DNA of 64,000 bases from NCBI GenBank assembly GCA_963825565.1, contig CAWGTW010000013.1, positions 62,001-126,000 of the forward strand, given 5' to 3'. The notes below the pieces were generated by a model. It was not told the origin of the DNA, did not search any database, and saw only the letters and a program-made list of their open reading frames with translations. The stretch comes from JBFGCT01 sp963825565. GTDB taxonomy: Bacteria > Actinomycetota > Acidimicrobiia > Acidimicrobiales > Ilumatobacteraceae. Positions within the stretch are counted from its first letter, which is position 1; every line of letters starts with the position of its first letter. The position numbers and the translations under genes were made by a program. Positions 1-9,045 of the stretch are shown piece after piece.

Positions 1-1
1 G

Positions 2-1087
2 CAGTATCTCAACGATCCGCGCGTCGAGGAGATCGACGTCAACGGTCCCGCCTCCACGTGGGTCACCTACATCGACGGCCGAAAGGTCGACGTCGGCCGG
101 CTGTGGGCGTCGGCGGCCGAGCTCACCGCGTTCCAGAAGCGGCTGGCGATCCGGATGACCGGCACCGGCGAGGGCCGGCTCGACACGTCGGCACCGATGC
201 TGACGCTCCAGTCCAGCGACGGGTCACGGGTCGTGATGGTGCTCGGCGGCCGCGACGAGCACGGCATCTCGACCCACCCGCGTATCGCCATCCGGCGATT
301 CGTGGTCCGCCAGGTCGGCCTCGACGGGCTGTCCGACCTCGGCCTGTTCCCGCGCGCCGTCGCGGAGCAACTGCGGGCGCTCGTGCGGTGCGGGTTCACG
401 ATGCTCGTCTCGGGACCTCCCGGCGCCGGAAAGACGACGCTGCTGACCGAGCTGCTCGGCGAGGTGTCGCCGTTCGAGCGGATCATCACGGTCGAGAAGA
501 ACCTGCTCGAGCTCCGGCTCGAGGACGACCCCCGCCACCCGGACGCACCGGCGCTGTTCACCCGGCACGCCAACTCCGAGGGCGAGGGGACGATCACGAC
601 CCGCCAGCTCGTCGAGCTCACGCGCCGCCTGAACCCCGACCGTGTGGTCGTCGGCGAGCTGGTCGAGGACGAGGCGCTGGACATGCTCGACGTCGCGTCG
701 ATGTGTAAGCGGGGATCGCTCGCCACGATTCACGCCCACACCGCCGACATCGTGCTGCAGCGGCTGGCCTACTACGTCTCGAAGTCCAACACGAACCTGC
801 CCGAGTTCGCGGTGTGGAGCCTGATCGCGCAGACCATCGACTTCGTCGTCCACATCGACCTCGTCCGCAACGCCAGAGCCGACGAGCCTCCCGTTCGACG
901 CGTCACCTCGATCATCGAAGTGGGCGGTCTCGGTGAGGCGGGCGGGGTGTCGAGCACGGAGATCTGGGGACTGGACGGCGACGGACGGCTCGGCCAGTTC
1001 GCCCCGCTGTCGCGGCGACACCTGTCCCGGCTGCGGCTCGCCGGCTACTCGCCCGATGCCTTCGGTCCGACCGGGGTGCCGGCGTGA
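2..1087 (+). CDS. CpaF/TadA-family secretion ATPase, 5' end outside window
   Basis: This is the C-terminal part of the type II/IV secretion ATPase that powers Tad/Flp pilus assembly at the inner face of the membrane. The reading frame is open from base 2 (QYLNDPRVEEIDVNG), so the true start lies upstream. A Walker A motif GPPGAGKTT is encoded near 414-440, followed by an acidic RLEDDPRH-type box and the TIHAHTA histidine segment typical of CpaF. The stop overlaps the GTG of the next gene (GTGA), as expected within a tad operon. Homology class is clear; only the N-terminal all-alpha domain is missing. Confidence 0.93.
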   Translation, partial: QYLNDPRVEEIDVNGPASTWVTYIDGRKVDVGRLWASAAELTAFQKRLAIRMTGTGEGRLDTSAPMLTLQSSDGSRVVMVLGGRDEHGISTHPRIAIRRFVVRQVGLDGLSDLGLFPRAVAEQLRALVRCGFTMLVSGPPGAGKTTLLTELLGEVSPFERIITVEKNLLELRLEDDPRHPDAPALFTRHANSEGEGTITTRQLVELTRRLNPDRVVVGELVEDEALDMLDVASMCKRGSLATIHAHTADIVLQRLAYYVSKSNTNLPEFAVWSLIAQTIDFVVHIDLVRNARADEPPVRRVTSIIEVGGLGEAGGVSSTEIWGLDGDGRLGQFAPLSRRHLSRLRLAGYSPDAFGPTGVPA

Positions 1088-1989
1088 GCGTCGACGTCGT
1101 CGTTCTCGTCGTGTCGACCGCCGCCGCGCTCGCCGCCGTCGTCGTGCTCACGGCGCGGGACGGCGGGCCTCGGCCCGATCGGCGCGCCTCGTTCGCCGGC
1201 GGAGCGGGTCCGGTCGCACCGGCCGCTGCCGCCGGCCTGCTCGTACTCGGGTTCACCGGTTGGGTCGTGCCCTCGCTGGTCGTCGCGGTGGCAGCCGGCG
1301 CAGCGGCCCGCCGCTGGCAACACCGCAACCGACGACGGACCGACGACGTCACCCGAACCGAGGCGCTGGCTTCGTGGATCGAGCACCTGCGCGACGTCCT
1401 GATCGCCGGGGACCAACCGATCGGCGCGATCACCGCCACCGTCTCGACATGCCCCGCCGCGATCCGACCCGAGGTCCGACGGCTGGCCGCCGGCCTCGGG
1501 CGCCAACCGGCCGACGTCGTCCTGCGGCGATTCGCCGACGAGGTCGACGACCCGTTGGGCGACCTGGTCGCAGCCGGACTCTTGATCGCCATCGAGCGAG
1601 GGGCGCGCACGGTCGCGGTGCTGACCTCGCTCGCCGAGCAGGCCCGACTGCAGGCCGACCGCCGACGGTTGGTCGAGGCCGAACGGGCGCCGGTCCAGCG
1701 CGAGGTCGTGATGCTCACCGTCATCATGGGGTCGCTCGTCGCCGCCCTGTTCGTCTTCGCCCGGGCCGAGTACCTCGCGCCGTACGACACCCCAACCGGC
1801 CAACTGTTCCTCGGCGCCGTGCTGGCGATCTACCTCGTGCTCCTCGCCCGCGTTCAGCGACTCGCCCACTATCCCCGGCCGGGGCGGTTCCTCGTCACCG
1901 GCCCGGCCGACGCCGGTCGTGGGGCCGCCCAGCAAACCCCGATGTGGGGTTCGGACGCTGACGATCCGACCGTGAGGACACGATCGTGA
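1084..1989 (+). CDS. TadB-like type II secretion F-domain membrane protein
   Basis: A 301-residue inner-membrane protein of the GspF/TadB class, expected to form the platform with TadC for Flp pilus assembly. An N-terminal hydrophobic segment (residues about 3-24) and a second near 45-70 are followed by a soluble helical region (about 90-205: EALASWIEHLRDVLIAGD, with an ERGARTVAVLTSLAEQA helix). Two further membrane segments lie near residues 208-260. The GTG start overlaps the ATPase stop by four bases and the stop overlaps the next GTG, so translation is probably coupled. The assignment rests mainly on operon position and topology. Confidence 0.82.
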   Translation: MSVDVVVLVVSTAAALAAVVVLTARDGGPRPDRRASFAGGAGPVAPAAAAGLLVLGFTGWVVPSLVVAVAAGAAARRWQHRNRRRTDDVTRTEALASWIEHLRDVLIAGDQPIGAITATVSTCPAAIRPEVRRLAAGLGRQPADVVLRRFADEVDDPLGDLVAAGLLIAIERGARTVAVLTSLAEQARLQADRRRLVEAERAPVQREVVMLTVIMGSLVAALFVFARAEYLAPYDTPTGQLFLGAVLAIYLVLLARVQRLAHYPRPGRFLVTGPADAGRGAAQQTPMWGSDADDPTVRTRS

Positions 1990-2867
1990 GGCCGACCGGC
2001 TGGCTGCTGCTGATCGGCTCGATGCTCACTGCGTCGGGCTGGCTGATCGTGACCGGATGGCGGCAACCCCGCCCAGCGCTGGCGGCGGCGGTCGCCCGGC
2101 TCCGTCGACCAGCGGATGCGGACGGCCTCGACAGCCGGGCGCCGGCAACCGCGTGGCGACGGTGGGCACACGGCGACCCTCGGATGCGACGAGCCGTCGA
2201 ACGCTGGACACCCTCGCTGCGGCTGATCGGCCGCACGCCCGACGCCCATCTCGGGCTGCTCGGCACCGCCGCGCTGGTCGGGCTGGTCGCTCCGGCGGCG
2301 ACAGCGGTACTGCTCCGGACGCTCGGGGTCGTGTCGCTGTCGTTCGCCGTGCCGGCCGTGCTGGCGATCGCCGGTGCGGTGATCGGACCGGCGGTCGTCC
2401 AGGCCGATGCGATGGCCCGCGCCGACGACGTCCGCATCGACGTCCGCTACCAGCTCTCCGCGTACCTCGACATGGTGATCATGCTGGTCGCCGGCAACAC
2501 CGGCCACGAGGGCGCGCTCCAGCAGGCGGCACAGGCCGGGGACGGCCTGCTGTTCCGTCAGCTCCGGCGGCGGATGCGGGAGGTCGGCACGACCGGGAAC
2601 AGCCTGGTCAGGGCGCTGTCGCTCGTCGCTTCCGACTACGACCTGGTCGAGCTCGAACAGGTCGCAGCGACGACGGCGCTGTCCGCAGCCCAGGGGGCGC
2701 CGGTGGCGCGGACCCTCGCCGCGAAGTGCGCCACCCTGCGGAGCACGATCGCAGCCGAGCAGGAGGCTGCGGCGCGGGTGCGCACCGACAAGGTCGCCCC
2801 ACCGCTCGTGGGGATGGCCCTGCTCTTCATGGCCCTGATCATCTATCCAGCCCTCAACCTCAATTGA
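1986..2867 (+). CDS. TadC-like type II secretion F-domain membrane protein
   Basis: A 293-residue second platform protein of the Tad pilus. It has N-terminal hydrophobic segments, a membrane pair around residues 85-135, the helical F-domain (YQLSAYLDMVIMLVAGNTGHEGALQQAA and the later VARTLAAKCATLRSTIAAEQEAAARVRTDK helix) and a C-terminal membrane helix (VGMALLFMALIIYPAL). These are the usual signatures of TadC. The GTG start overlaps the upstream TGA. It is followed after 25 bp by the pilin gene, which has its own ribosome binding site. Confidence 0.85.
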   Translation: MRPTGWLLLIGSMLTASGWLIVTGWRQPRPALAAAVARLRRPADADGLDSRAPATAWRRWAHGDPRMRRAVERWTPSLRLIGRTPDAHLGLLGTAALVGLVAPAATAVLLRTLGVVSLSFAVPAVLAIAGAVIGPAVVQADAMARADDVRIDVRYQLSAYLDMVIMLVAGNTGHEGALQQAAQAGDGLLFRQLRRRMREVGTTGNSLVRALSLVASDYDLVELEQVAATTALSAAQGAPVARTLAAKCATLRSTIAAEQEAAARVRTDKVAPPLVGMALLFMALIIYPALNLN

Positions 2868-2892
2868 CCACGACCAGGACGGAGGATTCCAC

Positions 2893-3126
2893 ATGCACGA
2901 CCAGCTCTCGACGATGACGATGATCATCCACCTGATCGAAGGCACGCTCCGCGCTCGGGGGGTGATCGGCACCGCCGGCACCGACGACGATCGCGGAGCC
3001 GTCTCGATCGAGCAGGTGCTGTGGTACGCGGCCGCCGCGGTCAGCGTCGCCGTCGTCGCAGCAATCATCTGGAGTCAGATCCGGTCGACCGCGAGCACGC
3101 CGGTCCAGCAGCCGTCGGCGCCGTAG
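2893..3126 (+). CDS. Flp-type small pilin candidate
   Basis: A 77-residue protein with a short charged leader (DDDRGAVSIEQ) directly before one hydrophobic helix (VLWYAAAAVSVAVVAAIIW). The G-A-V-S-I-E arrangement resembles the prepilin peptidase site G|xxxxE of Flp pilins, and size and position after tadC fit the major pilin. A GGAGG ribosome binding site at 2880-2884 supports the ATG. The leader is longer than in most Flp pilins, and no prepilin peptidase gene is in view. A pseudopilin role is the alternative. Confidence 0.7.
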   Translation: MHDQLSTMTMIIHLIEGTLRARGVIGTAGTDDDRGAVSIEQVLWYAAAAVSVAVVAAIIWSQIRSTASTPVQQPSAP

Positions 3127-3146
3127 TCCCACCCGCACCCGACCCC

Positions 3147-3545
3147 ATGGCAACGAACCACGAGGTGCGCCGGCGGTTGAGCGGCGATCGCGGCGCCGCG
3201 ACCTCCCTGTCGGTCGCGCTGCTCACACCCGTCCTCGTCGTGTTGGCGTTTGCCGCCGTGCAGGCCGCCCTGTGGAGCCACGCCCGCACCGAAGCCCGAG
3301 TCGTCGCCCGCGACACTGCGGCGCTCGTCGCGCGATCGGGAGCGGCGCCCGGCGATGCCGGCGCCTCGGCCACCGCCGCGCTCGACGGCGAGGCGTCGCT
3401 CTCCGATGTCACCGTCACGGTGACGCAGGCGGGCGGGGTCGTGATCGTGACGATCCGAGCCAGCGCGCCGGGAATCATCCGAGGGACGTCGGCGCCGGTG
3501 TCGGTCACCGCGGCGATCCCGTTCGAGGAGGCGACGCCGCGGTGA
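3147..3545 (+). CDS. TadE-like pseudopilin
   Basis: A 132-residue protein with the TadE pattern: a short positive N-terminus (GDRGAATS), one long hydrophobic segment (LSVALLTPVLVVLAFAAVQAALW, about residues 19-42), then HARTEARVVARDTAALVA, where TadE proteins carry the start of their extracellular domain. The frame is open further upstream, but the ATG at 3147 is the first that gives a TadE-like leader and does not overlap the pilin gene. The stop overlaps the GTG of the next pseudopilin. It probably acts as a minor pilin in Flp assembly. Confidence 0.8.
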   Translation: MATNHEVRRRLSGDRGAATSLSVALLTPVLVVLAFAAVQAALWSHARTEARVVARDTAALVARSGAAPGDAGASATAALDGEASLSDVTVTVTQAGGVVIVTIRASAPGIIRGTSAPVSVTAAIPFEEATPR

Positions 3546-3986
3546 GGCCGACGACGGCGCGACCCCGATGGCGCGGCGAGTCCGGTTCGAGCGATGCGCT
3601 CGGCCTTGCGCTGATCGCACCGGCAGCGTTGGGACTGGCGCTGGTGATCCTCTTCCTCGGGCGGGGGGTCGACAGCCGGGCAACGGTCCAGAGCGCGGCG
3701 GAATCGGCGGCGCAGGCAGCCGCCCAGGAGCGGACCCCGGCCGCGGCGGCTGCCGCCGCGCGTGGAGATCGCCGATGCCATGCTCATCGACGACTCGACG
3801 TGCGCCGCGCCGACCATCTCGCTCGACACCTCGGGGTTCCGGCCGGGCGGCCAGGTCGCGGTCACCGTGTCGTGCTCGGTCTCGACCACCGGCCTCGAGC
3901 TGATCGACCCACCGAGCGTCGGGCCGTTCTCGGCCACCGCCTTCGCCACCATCGATCCGCTCCGAGCCGCGGGGGGTGCACCGTGA
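3542..3986 (+). pseudogene. Second TadE-like pseudopilin, broken by a frameshift
   Basis: The N-terminal half reads from GTG 3542 (overlapping the previous stop) and gives a positive leader plus a membrane helix (LGLALIAPAALGLALVILFLG) and an alanine-rich helix (SAAESAAQAAAQERTPAAAA). Near 3755-3765 the sensible reading passes to another frame, which gives VEIADAMLIDDSTCAAPTIS and a beta-rich C-terminus ending at 3986. That end overlaps the GTG of the next gene. The length of 445 nt is one more than a multiple of three, so a single extra base explains it. Start and end both keep operon-style overlaps, which favours one intact ancestral gene and perhaps a sequencing error. Confidence 0.72.
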
Positions 3987-4411
3987 CCGGCACGGGGTGC
4001 GGCGGTGGCTCGCGACGCATCGACGGCGACCGGGGGTCGGGAACGGTCGCCGCGATCACGCTGATCTTCGCGTTCACGTTCCTCGGTCTGGTCTGGCTGG
4101 CGCGCGACGTCGACCGCAGCATCTCCAACCGTTCGGCGGCGCAGTCGATCGCGTTCCAGGCCGCCCGTTCCGGCGCGCAGGCGGCCGACGCCACTGCACT
4201 GCGCGCCGGGTCGACGGCGGCGATCGCCCCCGTCAACGCGACCGCCGCCGCACGGCGCACGGCGGCCGGCCTGTTCGCCAGCTACGGCGTCTCGGGCACG
4301 ATCACCGAGATCCGGGTCGACGGCGACCGGGTGACGGTGACGGTCACGATCACCGACGCCGGCCGGACGGTGACCGGATCGGGCACGGTCCGAGTGGAGC
4401 GGACGCCGTGA
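3983..4411 (+). CDS. TadE/TadG-like Flp pilus-assembly protein
   Basis: A 142-residue protein with the leader IDGDRGSGTVAAITLIFAFTFLGLVWLARDVDRS, which is the charged leader plus membrane helix of pseudopilins. An alanine-rich helical stretch (SAAQSIAFQAARSGAQAADA) and a beta-rich tail (ITEIRVDGDRVTVTVTITDAG) follow. The GTG start overlaps the preceding stop by four bases. It is the third TadE-like gene in a row, matching actinobacterial tad loci that carry several minor pseudopilins. Confidence 0.78.
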   Translation: MTGTGCGGGSRRIDGDRGSGTVAAITLIFAFTFLGLVWLARDVDRSISNRSAAQSIAFQAARSGAQAADATALRAGSTAAIAPVNATAAARRTAAGLFASYGVSGTITEIRVDGDRVTVTVTITDAGRTVTGSGTVRVERTP

Positions 4412-4454
4412 CCGGTCATTGCGCCGGCGATGAACGGTTGCCGAGGAGGTCCAG

Positions 4455-7400
4455 ATGACCGTCGTCACGCGGCGCACCGAGCGTGCGCTCGGTGCGCTGG
4501 TGGCCATCGTGCTCACGTTCGGGGCAGTGCCGGCGGTCCTGCTCGCGGTGTCCCGCTCGCGGTTCGGGTCGGGCTGGCCGTTGGCGGGCGTGCCGGCGGT
4601 GTGGCGATGGGATCGCGCGGCGATCGGCCGGGCCGCCTCGGAACCCCTGTCCGACGGCATCGTCACCGATCTGCTCGTCCGATCGTGCCTCGTCCTGGCC
4701 TGGGTCGCGGTGGGCGTGATCCTGTTGACCACCGTCGCCGAAACCGGCCACATGGTGCGGTACCGGGGCATCGGGCTGCCGAGCATGCGCGGGCTCGGAT
4801 GGGCGCAGGGGGTCGCCCGGGTCATCGCCACCGGGCTGATCGCGCTCGCTCCACTGCACGCGCCCCGGGTGTCGATCGCCTCGGTCATCGGCGAGACGGG
4901 CCGCTACGAGCTGGACCTGCCCGTCGACGCGGCGCCCGTGGTCGGGGCGACCGAGTCCGGTCCGCGAGCGCCGCCACCGGCCGACAGCGGGCCGGTCGCC
5001 CACGACACGGTGCACGTCGTCGGCCGAGGGGAATCGGTGTACTCGATCGCAAGCAGCCTCGCCGGCGGCGACCCGGCCGAGACCGTTGCGATCGCCGAGG
5101 CGATCCTCGACGCCAATCTCGGCCGCACGATGCCCGGCGGCGGCCGGTTCACCAATCCGGCCTACATCGAGATCGGTTGGCAGCTGACGATTCCCGGCGA
5201 TGTCGTGGCGACGGCCGACGGTCCCGACGGCGCGCGGTCACACGTCGTCGTCCCCGGAGACACGTTGTCGAGCATTGCGCGCAACCGGCTCGGCGACGCC
5301 GATGCCTGGCCGGTGATCTGGGAGGCGAACGCCGGCGACGACATGGGCGGCGGGCGGACGTTCGACGACCCCGACCTGATCCTGCCCGGATGGGAGCTCG
5401 ACGTCCCACCCGACAACGGGTCCGACGACGATCCACGCCGGCCGGCGGGGACCGACGCACCCGATCACGTCAGCGCGCCCCCGGCGGTGACCGATCCGAC
5501 GCGCACGACCGTCGACGGGGCGGGGCCGGCATCGTCGACGAACGGCGGCGCCGGGACCTCGGGGGCGAGCGGAACGAGCAGCGCGACGGCGGACCCGACC
5601 ACGACCTCCGACCCGTCGGACGTTCCCAAGAACACGGCCGACGTTCCCGGCGACACGTCCGACGCACCCGGCGACGCGACCCGCTCACCGAACCACGGAC
5701 CCGACGAGCGGGTCGCGTCCACCTCGACGGCAAGCGCCCAGGGTTCGCAGTTCCAGGCGGTCCCGGTACCGGCGCAGGAGGTCGGTGTACCGCCGCCGAC
5801 GGGGACGACGACGACGGTGGCCACCCTCGATGCGGGCGGACCCGACAACGACGCCGGCATCGGCACCGGTCCGTCGGCGCCGAGCCCGATCCGGATCGAG
5901 CATGCGGCGATGCTCGCCGGGGGCGTCCTGGCGATCGTCGCCGTCCGTCGCCGTCAGCGGTTGCGCGCTGCACGCCCCCGGTCGCGCGTGCCCGAGCCCC
6001 GCTCGTCGGCCTCTGCCATGGAGCGGCGGCTGCGACTCGTCGACCCGGGCGAGCGCGCCCAGCGGGTCGACGTCGCCCTGCGGGCCGCTGCCTCGAAGCT
6101 GGCCGGGGTCGGCTGCCAGGTCGGTCTGGTCACGGTCGCACCCGATGGCGCGGTCGCGATCAGGTTGACCGGTGACGCGACCCTCCCGTCGCCGTGGACC
6201 GGTCAGGGGGCGTCCTGGGAGCTGCCGGCGTCGACGCCGATCGAACTGGTCAGCGATGCGGCCCGCCTCGTCGGCGCACCGTGTGTCGCGCTGGCCCAAC
6301 TCGGGGTGACGCCCGACGGGCGCGATGTGCTCGTCGACCTCGAAGCCTGCCCGACGCTGCGGGTCGAGGGAGCGCACAACGCCACCGACGACATCGTCAC
6401 AGGGATGTCCACGGCGCTCGCCGCGTCCCCGTACGCGGAGGTTGCGCACCTGATCGCCGTGTCGGTACCGGACTCGGCGTTCCTCGGGCACCGCAACGCC
6501 CACCGGGCCGAGTCGGCCGACGCTGCGATCGAACTTGCCACCGCCCTGGTCGGCGCCGGCCGGGCCGATCTCGAACCGTCGTTCGCGCTGCGCTCGATGC
6601 GCACCGGCGGCGAGGTCTGGGAACCGGCGGTCGTTCTCCTCCGTGCGGCCGATGTCGGCGCGGCGGTCGCCCGTGAGGTTCCCGGTCTTGCCACGGGCGG
6701 CGGTATCGCGATCGTCGCCGCCGGCGAGGACGGCTCCGCTGCTCCGGGCGCATGCCGGCTCCGCAACACCGACGACGGGTGGACGTTCGACGGATTCGGG
6801 ACGACGCTGGCGCTCGCCCCCGTCGGCATCTCGGCCGACGAGCTCGGCGAGATCGACCAGCTGCTCGGGGACGCGTCGGCCCCCCTCCTCGAGCCGGACG
6901 GAGATCCGCCTCCCGGCCGCAACGACGAGCATGGGCCGGCGCCCGAGCCCGACCCGTTCGTGGCGATGCCCCACGCGATCGTCGTCGGCCTGCTCGGTGA
7001 GGTCCGGGTCGCCGACGTGGAGGGTCGGTCGGGGGCCTTCGAGCGGTCGAAGACCGTCGAGCTGATCGCCTGGCTGACGACCCACCGCGACCGTTCGACC
7101 CGGACCGCGGCGAGGACTGCGCTGTGGGAGCTCGACGTCCGCGACGCCACGTTCGCCAACGTCGTGTCCGAAGCCCGCCGGGCGCTCGCCCGTCTGGTCA
7201 CGCCACCCGACGGCGAGGAATGGCTCGAACGGACCCTGACCGAGCAACTCCCGCTCCACGAGCTGGTCGTCACCGACGCCCAACTGATCGAGCAGCGCCT
7301 GGCCGCCGCCCGGCTCCAGCCGCCTGATCAGGCGATCGAGACGCTGCGCCCGGCGGTCGAGTCGATACGCGGAATGCCCTTCGCCGGTACGAGCTACCTC

Positions 7401-7712
7401 TGGCCCGACGCCGAGGGCCTGACGTCGTCGCTCGTGCTCCTGGCGATCGGCGCCTCCGCCGAGTTGGCGGGTCACGCGCTGTCGGTCGGCGACATCGACA
7501 CCGTGTTCTGGGCGACCGGTCGCGGGCTGACGGTGCTACCCGGCCACGAGGAGCTGATCGCCCTGCGGATGCGGGCGAGGGCGCGGGCCGGCGACCTCGC
7601 CGGCGTCCGCCAGGAATGGGAGTCGTACGAGCGGGTGATCGTGGCCGACGCCTGGTCCGACGGCGAGCCGGCACCGCAACTCCTCGAGCTGCGCCGTGAG
7701 CTGTTGTCCTGA
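4455..7712 (+). CDS. Large membrane protein with two LysM domains and C-terminal winged-helix/BTAD module
   Basis: A 1085-residue protein. Membrane segments lie at residues about 10-32, 75-98 and 115-135. LysM domain 1 is near 182-250 (HVVGRGESVYSIASSL) and LysM domain 2 near 262-315 (HVVVPGDTLSSIARNRLGD). A Thr/Pro/Ser/Asp-rich linker leads to another hydrophobic segment near 482-498 (MLAGGVLAIVAV) followed by RRRQRLR. The cytosolic part ends in an OmpR-like winged helix (about 840-920, GLLGEVRVAD and FERSKTVELIAWL) and a helical BTAD-type domain as in SARP regulators. It may link the cell wall to the Tad machine. The AGGAGGT at 4444-4450 fixes the start. Confidence 0.85.
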   Translation: MTVVTRRTERALGALVAIVLTFGAVPAVLLAVSRSRFGSGWPLAGVPAVWRWDRAAIGRAASEPLSDGIVTDLLVRSCLVLAWVAVGVILLTTVAETGHMVRYRGIGLPSMRGLGWAQGVARVIATGLIALAPLHAPRVSIASVIGETGRYELDLPVDAAPVVGATESGPRAPPPADSGPVAHDTVHVVGRGESVYSIASSLAGGDPAETVAIAEAILDANLGRTMPGGGRFTNPAYIEIGWQLTIPGDVVATADGPDGARSHVVVPGDTLSSIARNRLGDADAWPVIWEANAGDDMGGGRTFDDPDLILPGWELDVPPDNGSDDDPRRPAGTDAPDHVSAPPAVTDPTRTTVDGAGPASSTNGGAGTSGASGTSSATADPTTTSDPSDVPKNTADVPGDTSDAPGDATRSPNHGPDERVASTSTASAQGSQFQAVPVPAQEVGVPPPTGTTTTVATLDAGGPDNDAGIGTGPSAPSPIRIEHAAMLAGGVLAIVAVRRRQRLRAARPRSRVPEPRSSASAMERRLRLVDPGERAQRVDVALRAAASKLAGVGCQVGLVTVAPDGAVAIRLTGDATLPSPWTGQGASWELPASTPIELVSDAARLVGAPCVALAQLGVTPDGRDVLVDLEACPTLRVEGAHNATDDIVTGMSTALAASPYAEVAHLIAVSVPDSAFLGHRNAHRAESADAAIELATALVGAGRADLEPSFALRSMRTGGEVWEPAVVLLRAADVGAAVAREVPGLATGGGIAIVAAGEDGSAAPGACRLRNTDDGWTFDGFGTTLALAPVGISADELGEIDQLLGDASAPLLEPDGDPPPGRNDEHGPAPEPDPFVAMPHAIVVGLLGEVRVADVEGRSGAFERSKTVELIAWLTTHRDRSTRTAARTALWELDVRDATFANVVSEARRALARLVTPPDGEEWLERTLTEQLPLHELVVTDAQLIEQRLAAARLQPPDQAIETLRPAVESIRGMPFAGTSYLWPDAEGLTSSLVLLAIGASAELAGHALSVGDIDTVFWATGRGLTVLPGHEELIALRMRARARAGDLAGVRQEWESYERVIVADAWSDGEPAPQLLELRRELLS

Positions 7713-7816
7713 TCCCCTCCAACCCTGCGTTTGCGTCGCGATGTCCGGGCGGTGGGCGTCAACGGTCGCTACGAAAACGGTGAGCGGGGCGAACGCGGCG
7801 TGGCAACATGGCGTCC

Positions 7817-8284
7817 ATGACCATGCTGTACCGCACGATCGTCGTCGGGACCGACGGGTCCAAGTCGGCCGAGCAGGCGCTGCGCCACGCCGGCGAATCG
7901 GCCAAGGCGTTCGGCACCGAGAAGATCCACGTCGTGATGGGCGTCCGGCGCATCGAGCGGGCCGAGGTCGTCCAGGAACTCGAACAGCTCCCCGAGGACT
8001 GGCACGCCCATCCCGACTTCCACGCCGGCGACAAGCAGGTGCTCGCCGACGCGGCGGCGCTGCTCGAACCGTACGGCGTCCCGGTCGAGACCCACCTGAT
8101 CGCCGACGCCCCCGCCGATGCGATCGTCGAGTTCGCCGAGCAGGTCGGTGCCGACCTGATCGTCGTCGGCAACCGCGGCCACGGCGCGGGTAAGCGGCTG
8201 TTCCTCGGCAGTGTGTCGACCAAGGTCGTCCAGCACGCGCACGACATCTGCGCCGTCCTCGTCGTACGCACCGACGACGACTGA
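7817..8284 (+). CDS. Universal stress protein, UspA family
   Basis: A single-domain UspA protein of 155 residues from ATG 7817. The N-terminal strand TIVVGTDGS carries the ATP-contacting Asp, and the C-terminal GNRGHGAGKRLFLGSVS fits the nucleotide-binding pattern G-2x-G-9x-G-S/T, so ATP binding is likely. An ATG at 7808 is also in frame. 7817 is preferred because the hexamer CAACAT (7804-7809) sits 7 nt before it, as in other leaderless genes here. The gene is monocistronic and convergent with the Crp/Fnr gene. Confidence 0.9.
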   Translation: MTMLYRTIVVGTDGSKSAEQALRHAGESAKAFGTEKIHVVMGVRRIERAEVVQELEQLPEDWHAHPDFHAGDKQVLADAAALLEPYGVPVETHLIADAPADAIVEFAEQVGADLIVVGNRGHGAGKRLFLGSVSTKVVQHAHDICAVLVVRTDDD

Positions 8285-8394
8285 CCCGACCCCACGCGGC
8301 CGCACGCACGACGACCCCACCGCATCGCGTGATCGTCTCGCGTGCTCCGGCGAGATCACCACGCGGTCGACTCATGCGGCCGCATGCAGGCGGC

Positions 8395-9045
8395 TCAGCA
8401 ACGCTCGAGGTGGTCGGTCAGTGCTTCGACGCTCGGCACGATCACCCGCCGACGGCCGGTGGTGACCAGTCCATCCCGCCGAAGGCGGGCGAGCGCCCGG
8501 GCCGTCGCCTCCCGCGTCACACCGATCCACTCGGCGATCTCGTTCTGCGAGATCGAGAGCTCGACCGGACCGGACGGATCGTCGCCGGCTTGCAGCAGGG
8601 ACAGCTCGATCAGCATGTGACCGGCACGGACGAGCGCGGTGTCACCCGTGCGCGCCCGAAGGCGAGCGTTGGCGCGACGCAATTGCGTCGCCAGGCTGCG
8701 CAATACCGCCGCGGCGACCTTCGGCTCCTGTTCGATGTCGGACAGGAACCGCTCGGCGGACAGATGCGCGACGAGGCTCGCCTCGGTGGCGACCGCGCTC
8801 GCCGCCCGTGGCCGACGATCGATCGCCGACAGCTCGCCGAACACTTCGCCCGGTCCCATCCTCCCGATCACGAGCTCGCGGCCCGACGGAAGCGTCACGA
8901 ATAGCCGAATCCCGCCCTCGACGCATGAGTAGACGCTGCTCGAACGATCACCCTCGAAGAACAGCGTCCCTCCCGCGGGAAGCTCGATCACGTGACCACG
9001 CGCGGCCACGAACGCGCCAACAGTGGCCGTTTGTGCCGTGTTCAT
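8395..9045 (-). CDS. Crp/Fnr-family transcriptional regulator
   Basis: A 216-residue protein with an N-terminal cyclic-nucleotide-binding-type barrel (LPAGGTLFFEGDRSSSVY, GPGEVFGELSAIDRRPRAASA), a dimer helix and a C-terminal winged helix-turn-helix (SISQNEIAEWIGVTREATARALARLRRDGLV). The barrel keeps the FGE-L and R-R-A-S-A elements used for cNMP contact, so cAMP control is possible. No cysteine cluster for an FNR iron-sulfur centre is visible. The start at 9045 is preferred over the longer frame because a GGGAGGGG purine tract lies just upstream. It is divergent from the gene at 9179. Confidence 0.9.
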   Translation of the reverse strand: MNTAQTATVGAFVAARGHVIELPAGGTLFFEGDRSSSVYSCVEGGIRLFVTLPSGRELVIGRMGPGEVFGELSAIDRRPRAASAVATEASLVAHLSAERFLSDIEQEPKVAAAVLRSLATQLRRANARLRARTGDTALVRAGHMLIELSLLQAGDDPSGPVELSISQNEIAEWIGVTREATARALARLRRDGLVTTGRRRVIVPSVEALTDHLERC

